The notes under the pieces are model-generated. The model was not told where the DNA came from and did not search any database. It worked only from the letters and a program-made list of their open reading frames with translations. From the NCBI GenBank assembly GCA_037043015.1, contig CM073321.1, forward strand, positions 11,416,001-11,480,000: a stretch of DNA of 64,000 nt, given 5' to 3'. Source of the stretch: Bryum argenteum (lineage: Eukaryota > Streptophyta > Bryopsida > Bryales > Bryaceae). Each line of letters opens with the position of its first letter. Position 1 is the stretch's first letter. The translations under genes and the position numbers were made by a program. Below, one piece after another: positions 33,375-44,345 of the stretch.

Positions 33375-36300
33375 ACTTAAGGGGATATTAATATATTTGA
33401 AATCCTTTGTACGTAAGTATTTTGAGACGTCAACTTTATTGGGACTACTTTACATCTCAGTATTATTGCCCTAGAAAGAGTGCTTGAAGGACCAGAGAAG
33501 CATTTTGCATTCAGTAAAGATTAACTCCATACAAAACTTCATATAGAAGAAGTAATTCGACAGAAGGTCATCGTATGTATAGATTTTTACTTAAATTAAA
33601 ATATCGTATAACCGATTCAAGGTTAATATAATGGAAGTACATTGAAATAGATACAAACATCTTTTGATTACTATGAATAGAGGAAACATTTATAGTAGAG
33701 GCGTACTACTCTAATTTGCGTAGAAGAAAGCTAAAATGAGACAAGAAATAGTGTTCTATTGTATCTGGTATATTCTAATAAACCGAGAAAAGTATTCAAG
33801 AAAATGGATAATAGAGGCTTTAATTATTGCCATTTGTAGCTACAGTATGCACATCTTAATAATGATGGTTTCAAGACAAAATCTTGGCTTCCAAGATCCC
33901 ATTATGAAACTTGTAGCCACCCAAGTAGGATCATATTTTGTATGTTGAACCAAGAGTTACACGTCTTTATATCCCACCCTTCGTAAATGTTAAGATTAAC
34001 ATTTTTAGAAGATACTGGCTTCCAATACTCAATAACGATTGCTTGGAAATACTCTACAATAGCATTAGGGTCGCTCAACGCTTGATCTAATTTTAAAAAT
34101 ATTGAGATCTTCATCTGCCGAGTAAAATACAAGTAGGTATCGCTCATAAACATCGCAAGCAACTCTGAATGATATCTGAGGATGATTTCGTCTTTGTCCT
34201 ACGAACAAAGCGTGAAGATCAAATTTCTCCTGCAATTCATTGTTATCTTCAAAACGATCCTCTTCACTCGAAGAGTACCTAGAAGTAGGCCGGACTCCAT
34301 TTCTAAATACCGTAAGAGTAGAAGTCGGTGAGTCTAAAGCTTCGCAAACTGCTTCCCAATAGTAAATGAATTGTTTGTGATGTCTACAATAGTCGCGAGT
34401 CGGATCAGCATCAGCCAAAGACTCCTACAAGCTCACAAATCCACTACTACCTTTTTGTATGTCGTCAATTTTCCTCATTTCATGTGAAACTCGTAAGCAT
34501 GGATCTCCAAGAGAAACCTGAGGTTCACTAGTAGGCAATACTTTCCACACCCCAATTCCAGCCACTCGCTATCAGTAATAGAATTTTGTAGCATCAAAGG
34601 CCACCCAGAAGCATCCTTAAAGAACTTGAAGAGCTGAGACTACTATGCCCTGAAAATAACCATCTTATCCTCAATATCTATGAAGGATGTCATGAGAAGG
34701 AGAACAATAGGGTAGTTGTTGCTCTTGAGCTTATTACTCCATCGCCCAAATAGAGCATTGATATCTTCATGAGTGTAACACACAATAAAAAGGGTCAAGT
34801 AAATTCTCTAAGAACGTCCTTACACATGAAGAGTAAAAAGAATGCAAAAATGAAGGGACTCTTATTATTCCTACAAGCATTATCAAGCTGCATGTGCACC
34901 ATTAGAGGGAGAGTCTTAGTAGAGATTGGTGCCTCTAGAAGAAGATCGATCAAATCCAAGCACATCTATGCACCATCCAAAACAGAATTAGAGTGAGGGC
35001 TACTTCTACCGCCGGTAAACAATTCCCTTGATGAGCATCACGGAGGAGATTCCAAATCTCATAGCAGTTGAGAAAATGAACCAATAGTATAATAAGAATG
35101 TGTCGGAAAAATATCTGTTGTATGATAAGAATATCGTACAACATTACCGTGTCCATTAGCAATCATGCATGTGATGGAAAATGGATATTTCATAAAGGAA
35201 TCAGTTGATTTGCTCTTGTGAAAGAATCGCGTAGAAGCCGTCTTAGAATGATCCATTTTGTCATGCATAACGCACAAAGTTGATTTTGGCTTTGCCTTTG
35301 ACTATAAATACTTGCTATAAGAGAGCAATGTATGCGCCATTTGAGATGTGTTATGACGTTTAAATTTTGCATTATGAAGAGCCCATGCTCGAGTGCCTGG
35401 GGTATTGGATCCTTGAAGTTGTTTGATTTTAATACATTCACCACAACAAGCAAATGTGTCACCTCTTGGCTTAGTGTAGTACTTTGGGAATGGCTCCTCC
35501 TTAATCCTACTTACGTACGAATGTCATATAGTAGGAAGACCATGAACGGCTTTGATGGCATTCACTGGAAATGGTAAATTGTCTCTCCAACGACATGAAG
35601 AGGGCAAGCACTTGGACACTACCTTCACTCTCATACGAATAGTCCTTGTTTGACGAAGCATGTCATCACCTGCAATTTCTACAATGGTTTTGAGGGAAGC
35701 ATGGGCTTGCAAGGTCAGGATACAAGGTTCCTTTGCTTGTGCATCGTCTTGCAAGGCAACCCCCTAACAATAAAATTAAGCTCGTAACACACCCATAATC
35801 AAGTACTTAGCTGTGCAACACACTTCAATACCTCCAACATTATAATACCATTTCCGTCCGCATCTTCGTAGACTTGGCCATGAACATCAAGTTGGCAATG
35901 TTTTCTATAGAAAATATTGCCGCGAAGATAGAATTCGGACCTCAGATTTGTGATTTTGCCTCGAGGGAAGACCTGCACACAATGACATTGTGGTAACGTA
36001 GTTGATGGACTCTCATGTAATAAAGTACTCCTTTTTTCGATGGTGAATCCGGAGAATGCCTTTGACAGATAGTCTTATACTGACGTTTGCCATTCCGCGG
36101 TGGTCGATCAAACGCCAATGATAGTAGCATCGAAGATGGCGCATTGGTTGTGGTCGTAAACGCTTGCACTGTTGAGAATGCCATGTGTGATTGGCCTTGC
36201 ACGCAAAGAGTAAATCCAACTAAAGGAAATCTTTGTGTCTACTAAAGACTCTGCAATCTGAACGCAACCATATTTGGATCCAACAGGCTGACCACCAATC

Positions 36301-36450
36301 TTTGGAACAATGTAAGAGTTAACCAATTCCAATTGACAAACATTTCTCGTGACGTTGTTACCGGTTTCATTTAGAAGTGTGACTTACTTGGACACCCATG
36401 ATGAACGACTGAAACCCTCACACTGTGCATCACCATCACGTAGAATAGAG
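33375..36450 (-). pseudogene. HTHEDxDALF transposase-like element, copy B (decayed)
   Basis: Minus-strand reading from about 36,330: ELVNSYIVPKIGGQPVGSK, then near 35,750 LTLQAHASLKTIVEIAGDD and MRVKVVSKCLPSSCRWRDNL, near 35,280 MHDKMDHSKTASTRFFHKSK, then IANGHGNVVRYSYHTTDIF, and near 34,760 YTHEDINALFGRWSNKL. It continues to RDYCRHHKQFIYYWEAV, TSRYSSSEEDRFEDNNEL and IEYWKPVSSKNVN before 33,900. The second Asp of THEDxD is Asn. The non-coding 3' tail to about 33,375 matches the tail of copy C, ending ATATCCCCTTAAG, which suggests a shared element terminus. Frameshifts throughout. Confidence 0.6.
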
Positions 36451-36479
36451 GTACAAAAATCGACAACGTTGATGAAGAA

Positions 36480-37085
36480 AGTATCTATACTACAAAAATG
36501 AAGTAGATTGATTTACATGAACATGTATGGCACATGTAATCCAAAATATTAGTATATGAGGAGGAAAAAAAAATAGTATCAAAATTTGATATATGATTTA
36601 CAATCAAGTAATGTCAATATTTTTGACGCGCCGTGCAAAAACCCTTTAAAGAACATAAAAATCTTTAAAGAGAACAACATGCAGTGGTGAATTTAACAAT
36701 GACTTGTGGATATACGTCAAAGAAACAGAATTCATAATCACAAGTTGATTGCATGCATTATCCATGGTTCGTGTATAGTGAAATCTATGGTTGTTGATTG
36801 GATAATCATCTTTGGCCAAAAGATAATCGCCGAACCAAGACCATTTGGTTCACTATCTACGACTTCGAGATGCATGATAAAAAAAAAACAATGAGATAAG
36901 TATCCGCAACATGAAATAGAGAGGCCAAGAAAAGTTTATTAGGAAACAAATTGACAACAACACAAGAGTCGTTTACCTCACGAGCGTCGGACATATATGT
37001 AAGACTCAAGAAGAGAAATCCAAGACAAGAGTTGGGGAAAAGCTTATTCACAAATCGATTTGAGTGAAACCCTACGAATATAATG
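36480..37085. other. Non-coding stretch
   Basis: AT-rich sequence with no gene or repeat recognised; it lies between copy B and the palindrome array. Confidence 0.4.
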
Positions 37086-37087
37086 CA

Positions 37088-37461
37088 TATATCTTTGACC
37101 TAGAGGTAATACTCAAAAGGCAAAATTATTCACAACCTTGCAATAATTATGTAAGTGCACAAGTAGGTAGAAAGTATCCCCGGAGATTAATGATTGTACT
37201 CGAAACTGTGAAATTATGTCCGATCCGGTAATAATGATTTTTGAACTCATGAGAGTGAAATTATTCTTGACCCGGGAATAGAAATTGAAGTGCTGAAGTA
37301 GGGAGAAACGGTATCCCCAACAAGGGGATAATTAATAATGACCTCAGTGATTAGTAAATTATCTCCAAGTCATGGGTAATTATAAAAGGCACTAATTCCG
37401 ACCTAGGGATAAGAGGGAATGAATGCTGACATATAGAAATTATCTTTGACTTGGGAATAAT
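37088..37461. repeat. Array of degenerate 23-bp palindromes
   Basis: Nine imperfect palindromes, mostly 23 bp, begin at 37,088, 37,125, about 37,174 (shortened), 37,213, 37,260, 37,310, 37,358, 37,391 and 37,439, spaced 33-50 bp apart (most often 47-50). The last reads ATTATCTTTGACTTGGGAAT-AAT; others are ATTATGTCCGATCCGGTAAT-AAT and ATTATCTCCAAGTCATGGGT-AAT. By eye the consensus is ATTATCYYYGACYYGGGRAT-AAT. It is the same design as the 23-bp palindromes at 59.9-61.9 kb (ATTATCCCCGGGCYGGGGAT-AAT). Here there is no open frame through the array. Confidence 0.7.
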
Positions 37462-37464
37462 GTG

Positions 37465-38365
37465 GATACTATTAATAGTAAGTACTCATATCATAAACAA
37501 AGTGGAAATGGGCTTTGCACTAAGCATGCAAACCACGCTCACCTGCGCTCTGCACATATAGAGAGGAAGAAGTTGGGTCTGCAATTGAAGACACGACACA
37601 CATCAATCATTACTTTGCACAATAAACAATATAAAAATAAGTAGCAACTATCATGATTAGAACTTGACGCTCACTAATAAATTGTCACGTTGTCTCTACA
37701 ATCTTAAAACCATCTACATGAACAACCGTATCGAACATACGTATTGCACAACCAAAACACACTGCACACAAACAAGCAACCTCAATTCCTCAAATGCACA
37801 AAAAAAAATTTGAATGTAAACAAAATCAAACAAAGTGCACCTTGGTCACACGTGCAAAAGAGAGAGTGAATTGAAACAGAGAATAGAAGACTGACCTAGC
37901 CCAACCTGAACGGCTACCTTGAGATAAAATCTTAGACGCCCAATATTGTGCGACACAATACTAAACTTACTTTATACATGTGACTAAGACTAGATATTAA
38001 AGCTAGAATACTGGACTTAAAGTACTAATCTTTGCAAATAACCAAAGAAAGTACAATAATGAGAACAAGACTAAAAACTAAACCAAGAACATTAGATTTA
38101 GAATAATAAACTTAGAACATGCATTTTCTTAAATATTACAAACAAAACTACAACCTTAACTTCAAAAATATAAATTCGTGTACGTAGACAATTTTCACCA
38201 AACTAAACTTAGACAAAAACAATAATTATTCTAATTTTTGAACATAAGCTTGCCATGCCCATAATCATGTGCATAGTCATGGTCATGTACATGGCCATGG
38301 TTATGTACAATAGGGTGACATTCAAATTGGCCGTTTAGTAGTTCCAGGGATAGTGTCCTACACTG
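37465..38365. other. Non-coding stretch
   Basis: AT-rich, no gene recognised. A short CATGG/CCATG-rich palindromic patch (CATGTACATGGCCATGG) lies near 38,284. Confidence 0.35.
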
Positions 38366-38370
38366 CTGCC

Positions 38371-38945
38371 AACTTTGACACCCTCCCCAAAGCTGAGAAA
38401 TTTTTATTTTACCATGAAAATTTGGGGACAACATCATCTTTATGTTGAAAACATGCATACCAAATTTCAAGTCCATGAGACTTATACAAAAAAACTTATG
38501 CAAGATCTACCAAAATGGGATATCTGTGAGAAAAGTGTCACAGCTGCCAACTTTGACACCCTCCCAAGAATTGAGGAAATTTTTTTTGGCCATGAATTTG
38601 GAGCAAAAACATTTTTATGTTGTTTGCATGTGTGGAAAATTACAAGTCCAAAAGACCCATACAAAAAATAATATTCCAAATCTATCAACATGTGTAGTTT
38701 TGAGAAACAAAGGGGAAAACCATTTTACTACTTCCAACTTTGACGCCCTCCTTAGGATTGAGTTTTTGTTGATACATGGTGAAATTTTTGGCACAAGATC
38801 ATCTCTACGCTGGTAACATGTGAGATAAATTTTAAAGCCAAAAGACATACATAAAAAAAGTTATTCCATATCTATCAACATGTTCAACTATGATAAACAA
38901 TGTGAAGGTCATATTCAAAATGTCAAAATATCTTTGACACCTCAT
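38371..38945. repeat. Tandem repeat, ~178-193 bp units
   Basis: Units begin AACTTTGACACCCTCC at 38,371 and 38,549, AACTTTGACGCCCTCC at 38,736, and a partial one at about 38,929. Each contains CCATGAAAATTTGG-like and ACAAGTCCAAAAGAC-like words and CTATCAACATGTG. Diverged by roughly a quarter. The overlapping open frames on both strands follow the repeat and are not genes. Confidence 0.7.
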
Positions 38946-39299
38946 GCTTTTTCATTGAACTCAATCATGTGAGTAAGCCACCAAACATAAATGCTTCTCA
39001 AAAAGATCAATAACATCTAAATGAAGAAGTGAAGAGATGTTCCATGCAGAAGAATCCACTTGGCCATAAAGTGTGCATTAGACACATGACAAATTTTTTC
39101 TTCTAAATATCTATTGAACACTATGTAAAGGAAATGGTGTGTGTGATTTGTGATAGACTGAATGTTGAGACAATCCTCAAAACAGAGAGTGTTGTATTGT
39201 GGGATGCATGAGTGTTGATTCACATTGGGCATACATGATGAGTGATTAAGAGCAAAATGATTTTTCATGTATGCATATGGGCTTGTGTTTTGGCGACCC

Positions 39300-41230
39300 T
39301 TCTCTCTCCTCTCTGCTCCAGCACCTTGGCTCCCTTCCCTCTTTGCTCTACTCTACTCCCTACTCTACTGTTGTAGCTAGCATCACGCAATCTATAAGTT
39401 TATGATGGCAATTTCAGATGAAATTTGTGCTTGCATCATAGGTTTGAGTGAGGGAGGATTTACAGGAGTTCAAATTGCAGCTACTATTGGAGTTCCTTTG
39501 GTCACAAGGGGATTGACAAGAACAACACATGAAGAGAGGAACAAGGGAGAAGAGAAGACGAGAAGAAATGAAGAAGAAACAAGGGGAAGTGAAGAAGAAA
39601 ACCCCCGCCGGCCTCCTTTTAACCCTCTTCCGGTTTTTGGCTCGCCATTGTTTCATCTTAGCTTCGATTTGGGCGTGCCATAGCTTTTTGGAAAGCTAAG
39701 TCAATTTCGCACTCACCCCCAAAATCTCAGAAGCATAGGATCAAAACCCGAGGACTGATGGCCAAAATACTGGGGCCTACTTCTTTTAACCGCCGGCGGG
39801 AAAACCCTTCAACACCCCCAACTTTGGAGGGGTGTTTCTCCCTCTCTAAAGATCGGACTGGAGCATGCCTTATACCCTTGGAAAGCTCTTTTGGAGCTCT
39901 ACCTACCCTAGAAATCTCAATAGCATAGAGAAAAAACTCCGTGACTGATTGCTGTTTGAACACAGCTGATTTGTTCACTGCTAGGGGGAAACTGTTTTCG
40001 ACACCCCAACTTTGCGAGCAAATTTCTCCTTCTCTACAACTCGGATTTGAGCATGCTTACTACCGTTGGAAAGCTCTACTAGAGCTCTATCTACCTTTAA
40101 AATTGCAAAGGAGTTGGAGTAGAATTGAGTGAGTTATGGGGGGAAACAATCTGGCTGGCTTTCATGGGGCAAGAACAAGCTCCTATCTTAACAAAGGAAC
40201 TCAATAAGGACGAAGATGAGTGAGGCAAGACAAGCATTTTGAGAAGGGCTCTTCTTCTCCTAACTACTAATACTTCAAAAGCAAGATCATTTTGAGAAGG
40301 GCTCTCCTTTTCCTAACTACTAACAATTTAAAAGCAAGATCATTTTGAGAAGGGCTCTCCTTCTCCTAACTACTAACAATTCAAAAGAGATGATCAAGGT
40401 GAACAAAGAGGAGAAGGAGGCCCATAGCCTTCCTCCTCCTAACTAAATAGATGGATAGGTAGGTGAACAAAATGAAGGAGAAGGAGGCCCAAGGCCTTCC
40501 TTCTCCTACTCTAACCTAATCTAAGAGGAGATGAAAGAGGTAGACAAACAAGATGGAGGAGAAGGAGGCCCATGGCCTTCCTTCTCCTACTCTAACTAGA
40601 TTGAGTGGGTCATGATAGCTTGGAAACAAGCTATTAAGTACAAAATGAGAGCCGCCAAAGAGGCGGCTCACCCTAAAGCCTAACTAAGGCCTAAGCCCTA
40701 ATTAAAGCCTCCATGGATGAATAACCGCCACTCCACACGCTCCGTCCTTGAAGCCTCCATTCCATCAACCACTTCATCAATGAATATAGCCTCATATGCT
40801 ACCACAAGGTTAGATGGATGAGACTTACAACAATCAAATTTCAAACACAACATGGACATCAAAGACTAGTTGTACAAAGCCCATGGTAAAACGCTCAATT
40901 CTAATTTAAGCAATTAACCCTATTTCTAATTTAGGATTCACTAAGAGGAATTTTTCCTCCTCTAGTTCTTCTCCATCATCAATTGGATTCACTAGGGGGA
41001 ATTATTCCTCCTCTAGTCCTTCCACACCCTAAAGCTTAAATTAGTCTTAAACGTCCCATCAAAGGCCTTGCAACAACTAATCCCTAATATACAAATTGCA
41101 TTCAAAACTAAATTATTGTATATTCATCAATTTACCTCAAGATGTCATGGTTTGCAAACACTTCATTAATAAAAGTCATTATTAACAACATTTAAACAAG
41201 AGAGCGCTCTCACGCTCGCACAATTCCCGT
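39300..41230 (-). repeat. Dispersed repeat E1, inverted copy (longer)
   Basis: Reverse-oriented copy of 5,225-6,630. In reverse order it has a GAGAGCGCTCTC palindrome near 41,205; two CACTAGGGGGAATTATTCC-type motifs (about 40,925-41,025); GAGCCGCCAAAGAGGCGGCT near 40,650 with TTAAGTACAAAATG; three blocks of GGAGAAGGAGGCCCA; and ~190 bp tandem units (TTGGAAAGCT at about 39,690, 39,878 and 40,068). The purine-rich tract (39,525-39,600) is followed by CGCCGGCC. It has about three tandem units where the forward copy has two, which partly explains the greater length. Confidence 0.6.
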
Positions 41231-41374
41231 AAGGGGTCAGTAGTTATGTTCTATTACAAAATATAATACTCTGTATTATGTGTAGATGACCATGACTAGA
41301 ATAAAACAAAAGGAAGTAGTGGTTAAACCACTGTTGTTAGCACTCTATAAAGCACTTGTCACAGATTGTTGGTA

Positions 41375-41545
41375 CGAGGCTGGGTGGTTGGTACAATTTA
41401 TTTCCTGCCTATACACTAGCAGCACCAAGTCACCTGGATCACAAGAGGTGCTCGAACAAGCTCCATAGGGTTTGAACCCGCACCACCTCTTTGAAACACA
41501 AAGCCCTTACCAACCACCCAAGGCTGATGACTTGGTGCTCGAACA
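41375..41545 (-). repeat. Foldback with tRNA-like B-box (possible SINE)
   Basis: CTGGGTGGTTGGTA near 41,380 is inverted at 41,508 (TACCAACCACCCAAG), and GCACCAAGTCACC near 41,423 is inverted near 41,528 (TGACTTGGTGC). On the minus strand, GGTGGTTGGTAAGGGC is followed 22 bp later by GTGGTGCGGGTTCAAACCC, which resembles tRNA A- and B-box spacing. A tRNA-derived SINE head is one reading; a foldback element is the other. No full cloverleaf was fitted. Confidence 0.35.
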
Positions 41546-41689
41546 CCCAATACCTTCCATACTTATCAATACTTTCCATAGTTATAAACAACCTCCCCCT
41601 TTGCCCACTCTCTGTTTATAGTATTAAGTGTTTTCTTACTAGCTAAATAATTGTGTTATATGTAACAATAATATTCATCGTCAATAATA

Positions 41690-41790
41690 GAGAGTAGTAT
41701 TGTCTCAATATCCCCTTGTCCGATGGGCATCTAGTCATTAGCATTACAAATGGACACTTTATTCACACCGACCCTTTTTGGGCACAAAGT
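41690..41790 (+). repeat. Fragment related to the 0.9 kb TIR element
   Basis: CCCCTTGTCCGATGGGCATC then TAGTCATTAGCATTAC and GGACACT-TTATTCAC parallels 2,694-2,760 and 22,108-22,175. Only this conserved core is present. Confidence 0.45.
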
Positions 41791-42237
41791 TTTATTATTA
41801 TTATTAAATTCAGACAACTCTCAAGTAGCCCCCTTCTTTTTACAAGTCTTAGATTATATATTTATGATTTCAAATTAAGTTTTTTAGAGTGCACATGAGC
41901 CTTAATGTACTAAATTTTCAATGAAGATTTTCTATTTATATTTGTGACAACTTCTCAAAGTTTTGCATATGATGGAATTTGATCAGTAAACACTTGGGAT
42001 TCAACTTTTGTTTATTTTCATAGGAATTTGTTATAAGATGTTATTCGAACTTCATCACTTTGAAAATTTCAAATAGTAAGATAGTGTCACATGAAAATTT
42101 GAAGTTACAATTAAAAGCTTCTTAAACCCAAAACAAGTTTTTGCAATTTCAAGCAGACATGTTAAAGCTTTGACTTCAGGTTTGTAGTGAATTTCATCGC
42201 TCATCCTTCCAACATTGCAATCTAGGTTTTTTCTTTC

Positions 42238-42642
42238 TGTGCGATACCAAAGAGCCTTATCGTCTTTCTGGGTATATTTGTTTCTTCAATGTTTCTAGAT
42301 TGATTGGTGGCCTTCAAATGCAGCTCTTCATCATACTACTCTGATCAACGATTGGCTACAAAATCTGCTGGACAATGTGCTCTTTGCACCTGCATTGGTT
42401 CATCGCATTTGTACAGAAAGACGAGGACATATTCAGAGCAGGCTAGCTGCAAATGACATTGGATTGAAGAATTTGGAAGTGGGAGCCGCCGACTTTTCTC
42501 TTTCAGGTGTTTTTGTGATCGCTGAATTTGATTCCCGTGCTTGTCTATCATTGTCTGTGTTACTCCTTCAGAAACGTATCATGGTTTTTTGGCTCAATAG
42601 TCAAAGTGATGGCTTGTCAAATTGACAACTTGAGCGAGTAAC
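42238..42642 (+). pseudogene. Unidentified spliced gene fragment, duplicate 1
   Basis: First copy of a ~400 bp direct duplication. It reads DNVLFAPALVHRICTERRG, IQSRLAANDIGLKNLEVGA and ADFSLS before a donor-like GTGTTTTTG, then FDSRACLSLSVLLLQKR. The family is not recognised. The piece with an upstream CGATACCAAAGAGCC exon-like word looks spliced. It is an older or partial copy of the fragment at 43,274. Confidence 0.4.
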
Positions 42643-43014
42643 CTTGAGCGATCAATGACTTACATGCGAAATACATAAGATAGTTTGCGATTTATGTCGA
42701 TTGGTCCCTTGAGTACTTTATTCTTGTTGTACGAAGATCTGAGTATCCCTTGCGGTCAAGCTTTGAGAGTTGTCTACGCAATCTGGAGGAAGTAGGAAAA
42801 TTAGGGTTATGGTTCATCCATATGTGAAATTCATTGCTTACCATCTGTTCAGCCTCGTTTGTTGAGGTGGCTGCTGTATAGCCATATCTCCACGATCAGC
42901 ATAATTTTCTGCATTGAGCTAGACTTGTTGAATCTGGACTCAAGATTTTCTCATGTAGGTTGACTGTGTGTGCAAATAAACCTAAATTGCCGAATAACTT
43001 TGAGGAGGTAACAT

Positions 43015-43062
43015 AAGAAAACAGGTTCCGGTCGGACACACCCATTGGCGTTAAAGGGTTAA
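43015..43062. repeat. 48-bp inverted repeat, left arm
   Basis: AAGAAAACAGGTTCCGGTCG then GACACACCCATTGGCG and TTAAAGGGTTAA. It is complementary to 48,477-48,524 with about six mismatches. The inner edge is TTAA preceded by GGG. Confidence 0.7.
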
Positions 43063-43273
43063 CAAATCTTCACGGTGGTTCTCTTCTTGCACAAATCACC
43101 GAGTGTAGTAATTTCCCTCAGTGCCGATTCATATTTGGTGCTGAAGTTGCTGGTATATGCAAAGTTAGAGTTGTTGTTGTAGACCTGAATATGAATTCCT
43201 CATATTCCACCCTTGTTGCTTTTCTTTACTTTCAAATTGCTTCATGTAATACTAAGATCTTTATCCTCTAACT

Positions 43274-43840
43274 TGTGCGATACCAAAGAGCCTTATCGTC
43301 TTTCTAGGTATATTTGTTTCTTCGATGTTTCTAGATTGATTGGTGGCCTTCAAATGCAGCTCTTCATCATACTACTCTTCATCATACTACTAAGTCTGGA
43401 TAATGTGCTCTTCGCACCTGCATTGGTTCATCGCATTTGTACAGAAAGACGAGGACATATTGAGAGCAGGCTAGCTGCAAATGCCATTGGATTGAAGAAT
43501 TTGGAAGTGGGAGCCGCCGACTTTCCTCTTTCAGGTGTTTTTGTGATCGCTGAATTTGATTCCCGTGCTTGTCTATCATTGTCTGTGTTACTCCTTCAGA
43601 AACGTATCATGGTTTTTTGGCTCTATAGTCAAACTGATGGCTTCTCAAATTGACAACTTCAGCGAGTAACACAATAATTTTGTGTCAAAACCTAATGCTA
43701 TTTGCGATTGTATTACAGGTTTGGTTGTGGCAGCGCATCGAAACCCAACGGCGGTAGCTCAATATCTAGAAATCACGTTAGTTGCAACATACTCAAACGC
43801 CGGAAGAGCTTCTCAGTATCTTTACTTGATGTAAGCCTAT
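43274..43840 (+). pseudogene. Unidentified spliced gene fragment, duplicate 2 plus next exon
   Basis: Second copy of the 42.24 kb duplication (397 bp to 43,670), reading NVLFAPALVHRICTERRGH, IESRLAANAIGLKNLEVGA and ADFPLS before GTGTTTTTG. After TATTACAG at about 43,720 another coding piece reads GLVVAAHRNPTAVAQYLEIT and LVATYSNAGRASQ. The exon-intron look suggests a captured host gene. I do not recognise the protein. Confidence 0.4.
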
Positions 43841-44345
43841 TTCTCTAATAAGGACAATTGAGAATCATTGATTATCACTTCTCCTCTCATTTAACAGTAC
43901 CATTGTAATGTCTTGGAGAACAAAGTTCCTTCATAATTGGGCGGCCATTGAGTCCCATGAATTATATGGATAAATGATTTTTAAACGCACACCAGACATT
44001 GGTATTGAAGATGGGTTACTTCAGTGGAATACATCAACTTAGGTGGTAGAAAAAGCTTTGTTGAACCATAATGCTTGTTACTGAAATTTTGATGTGCATG
44101 TTTGCAGCTGCTCACGAATTCACCATGATTTTTGCTCTTTTTAGTGTAGTGCTATCACGACTTCAAGAATCAGATTTATACAGGAAGAGGTGAGTTTATT
44201 TGTATTATGTTCTTCTGGACATGTGTGATGATCATGTTAGCTTTTAGATTTTTCCATATTTGACACAAATTGTAATATCTAATGTAATATATGTATTTGA
44301 TGGTTGTAGATAATAGGAAGATATTTGATTGATTGATTATTATAA

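Noticed and set aside
37088..37461. CRISPR-like array
   Set aside because: Regular short repeats at ~48 bp spacing, but the units are diverged palindromes, the spacing varies (33-50 bp), there are no cas genes, and the window is clearly eukaryotic.
38231..38850. Several 70-124 codon open frames on both strands
   Set aside because: They follow the ~180-bp tandem repeat on both strands, with no motif; openness is due to repeat composition.
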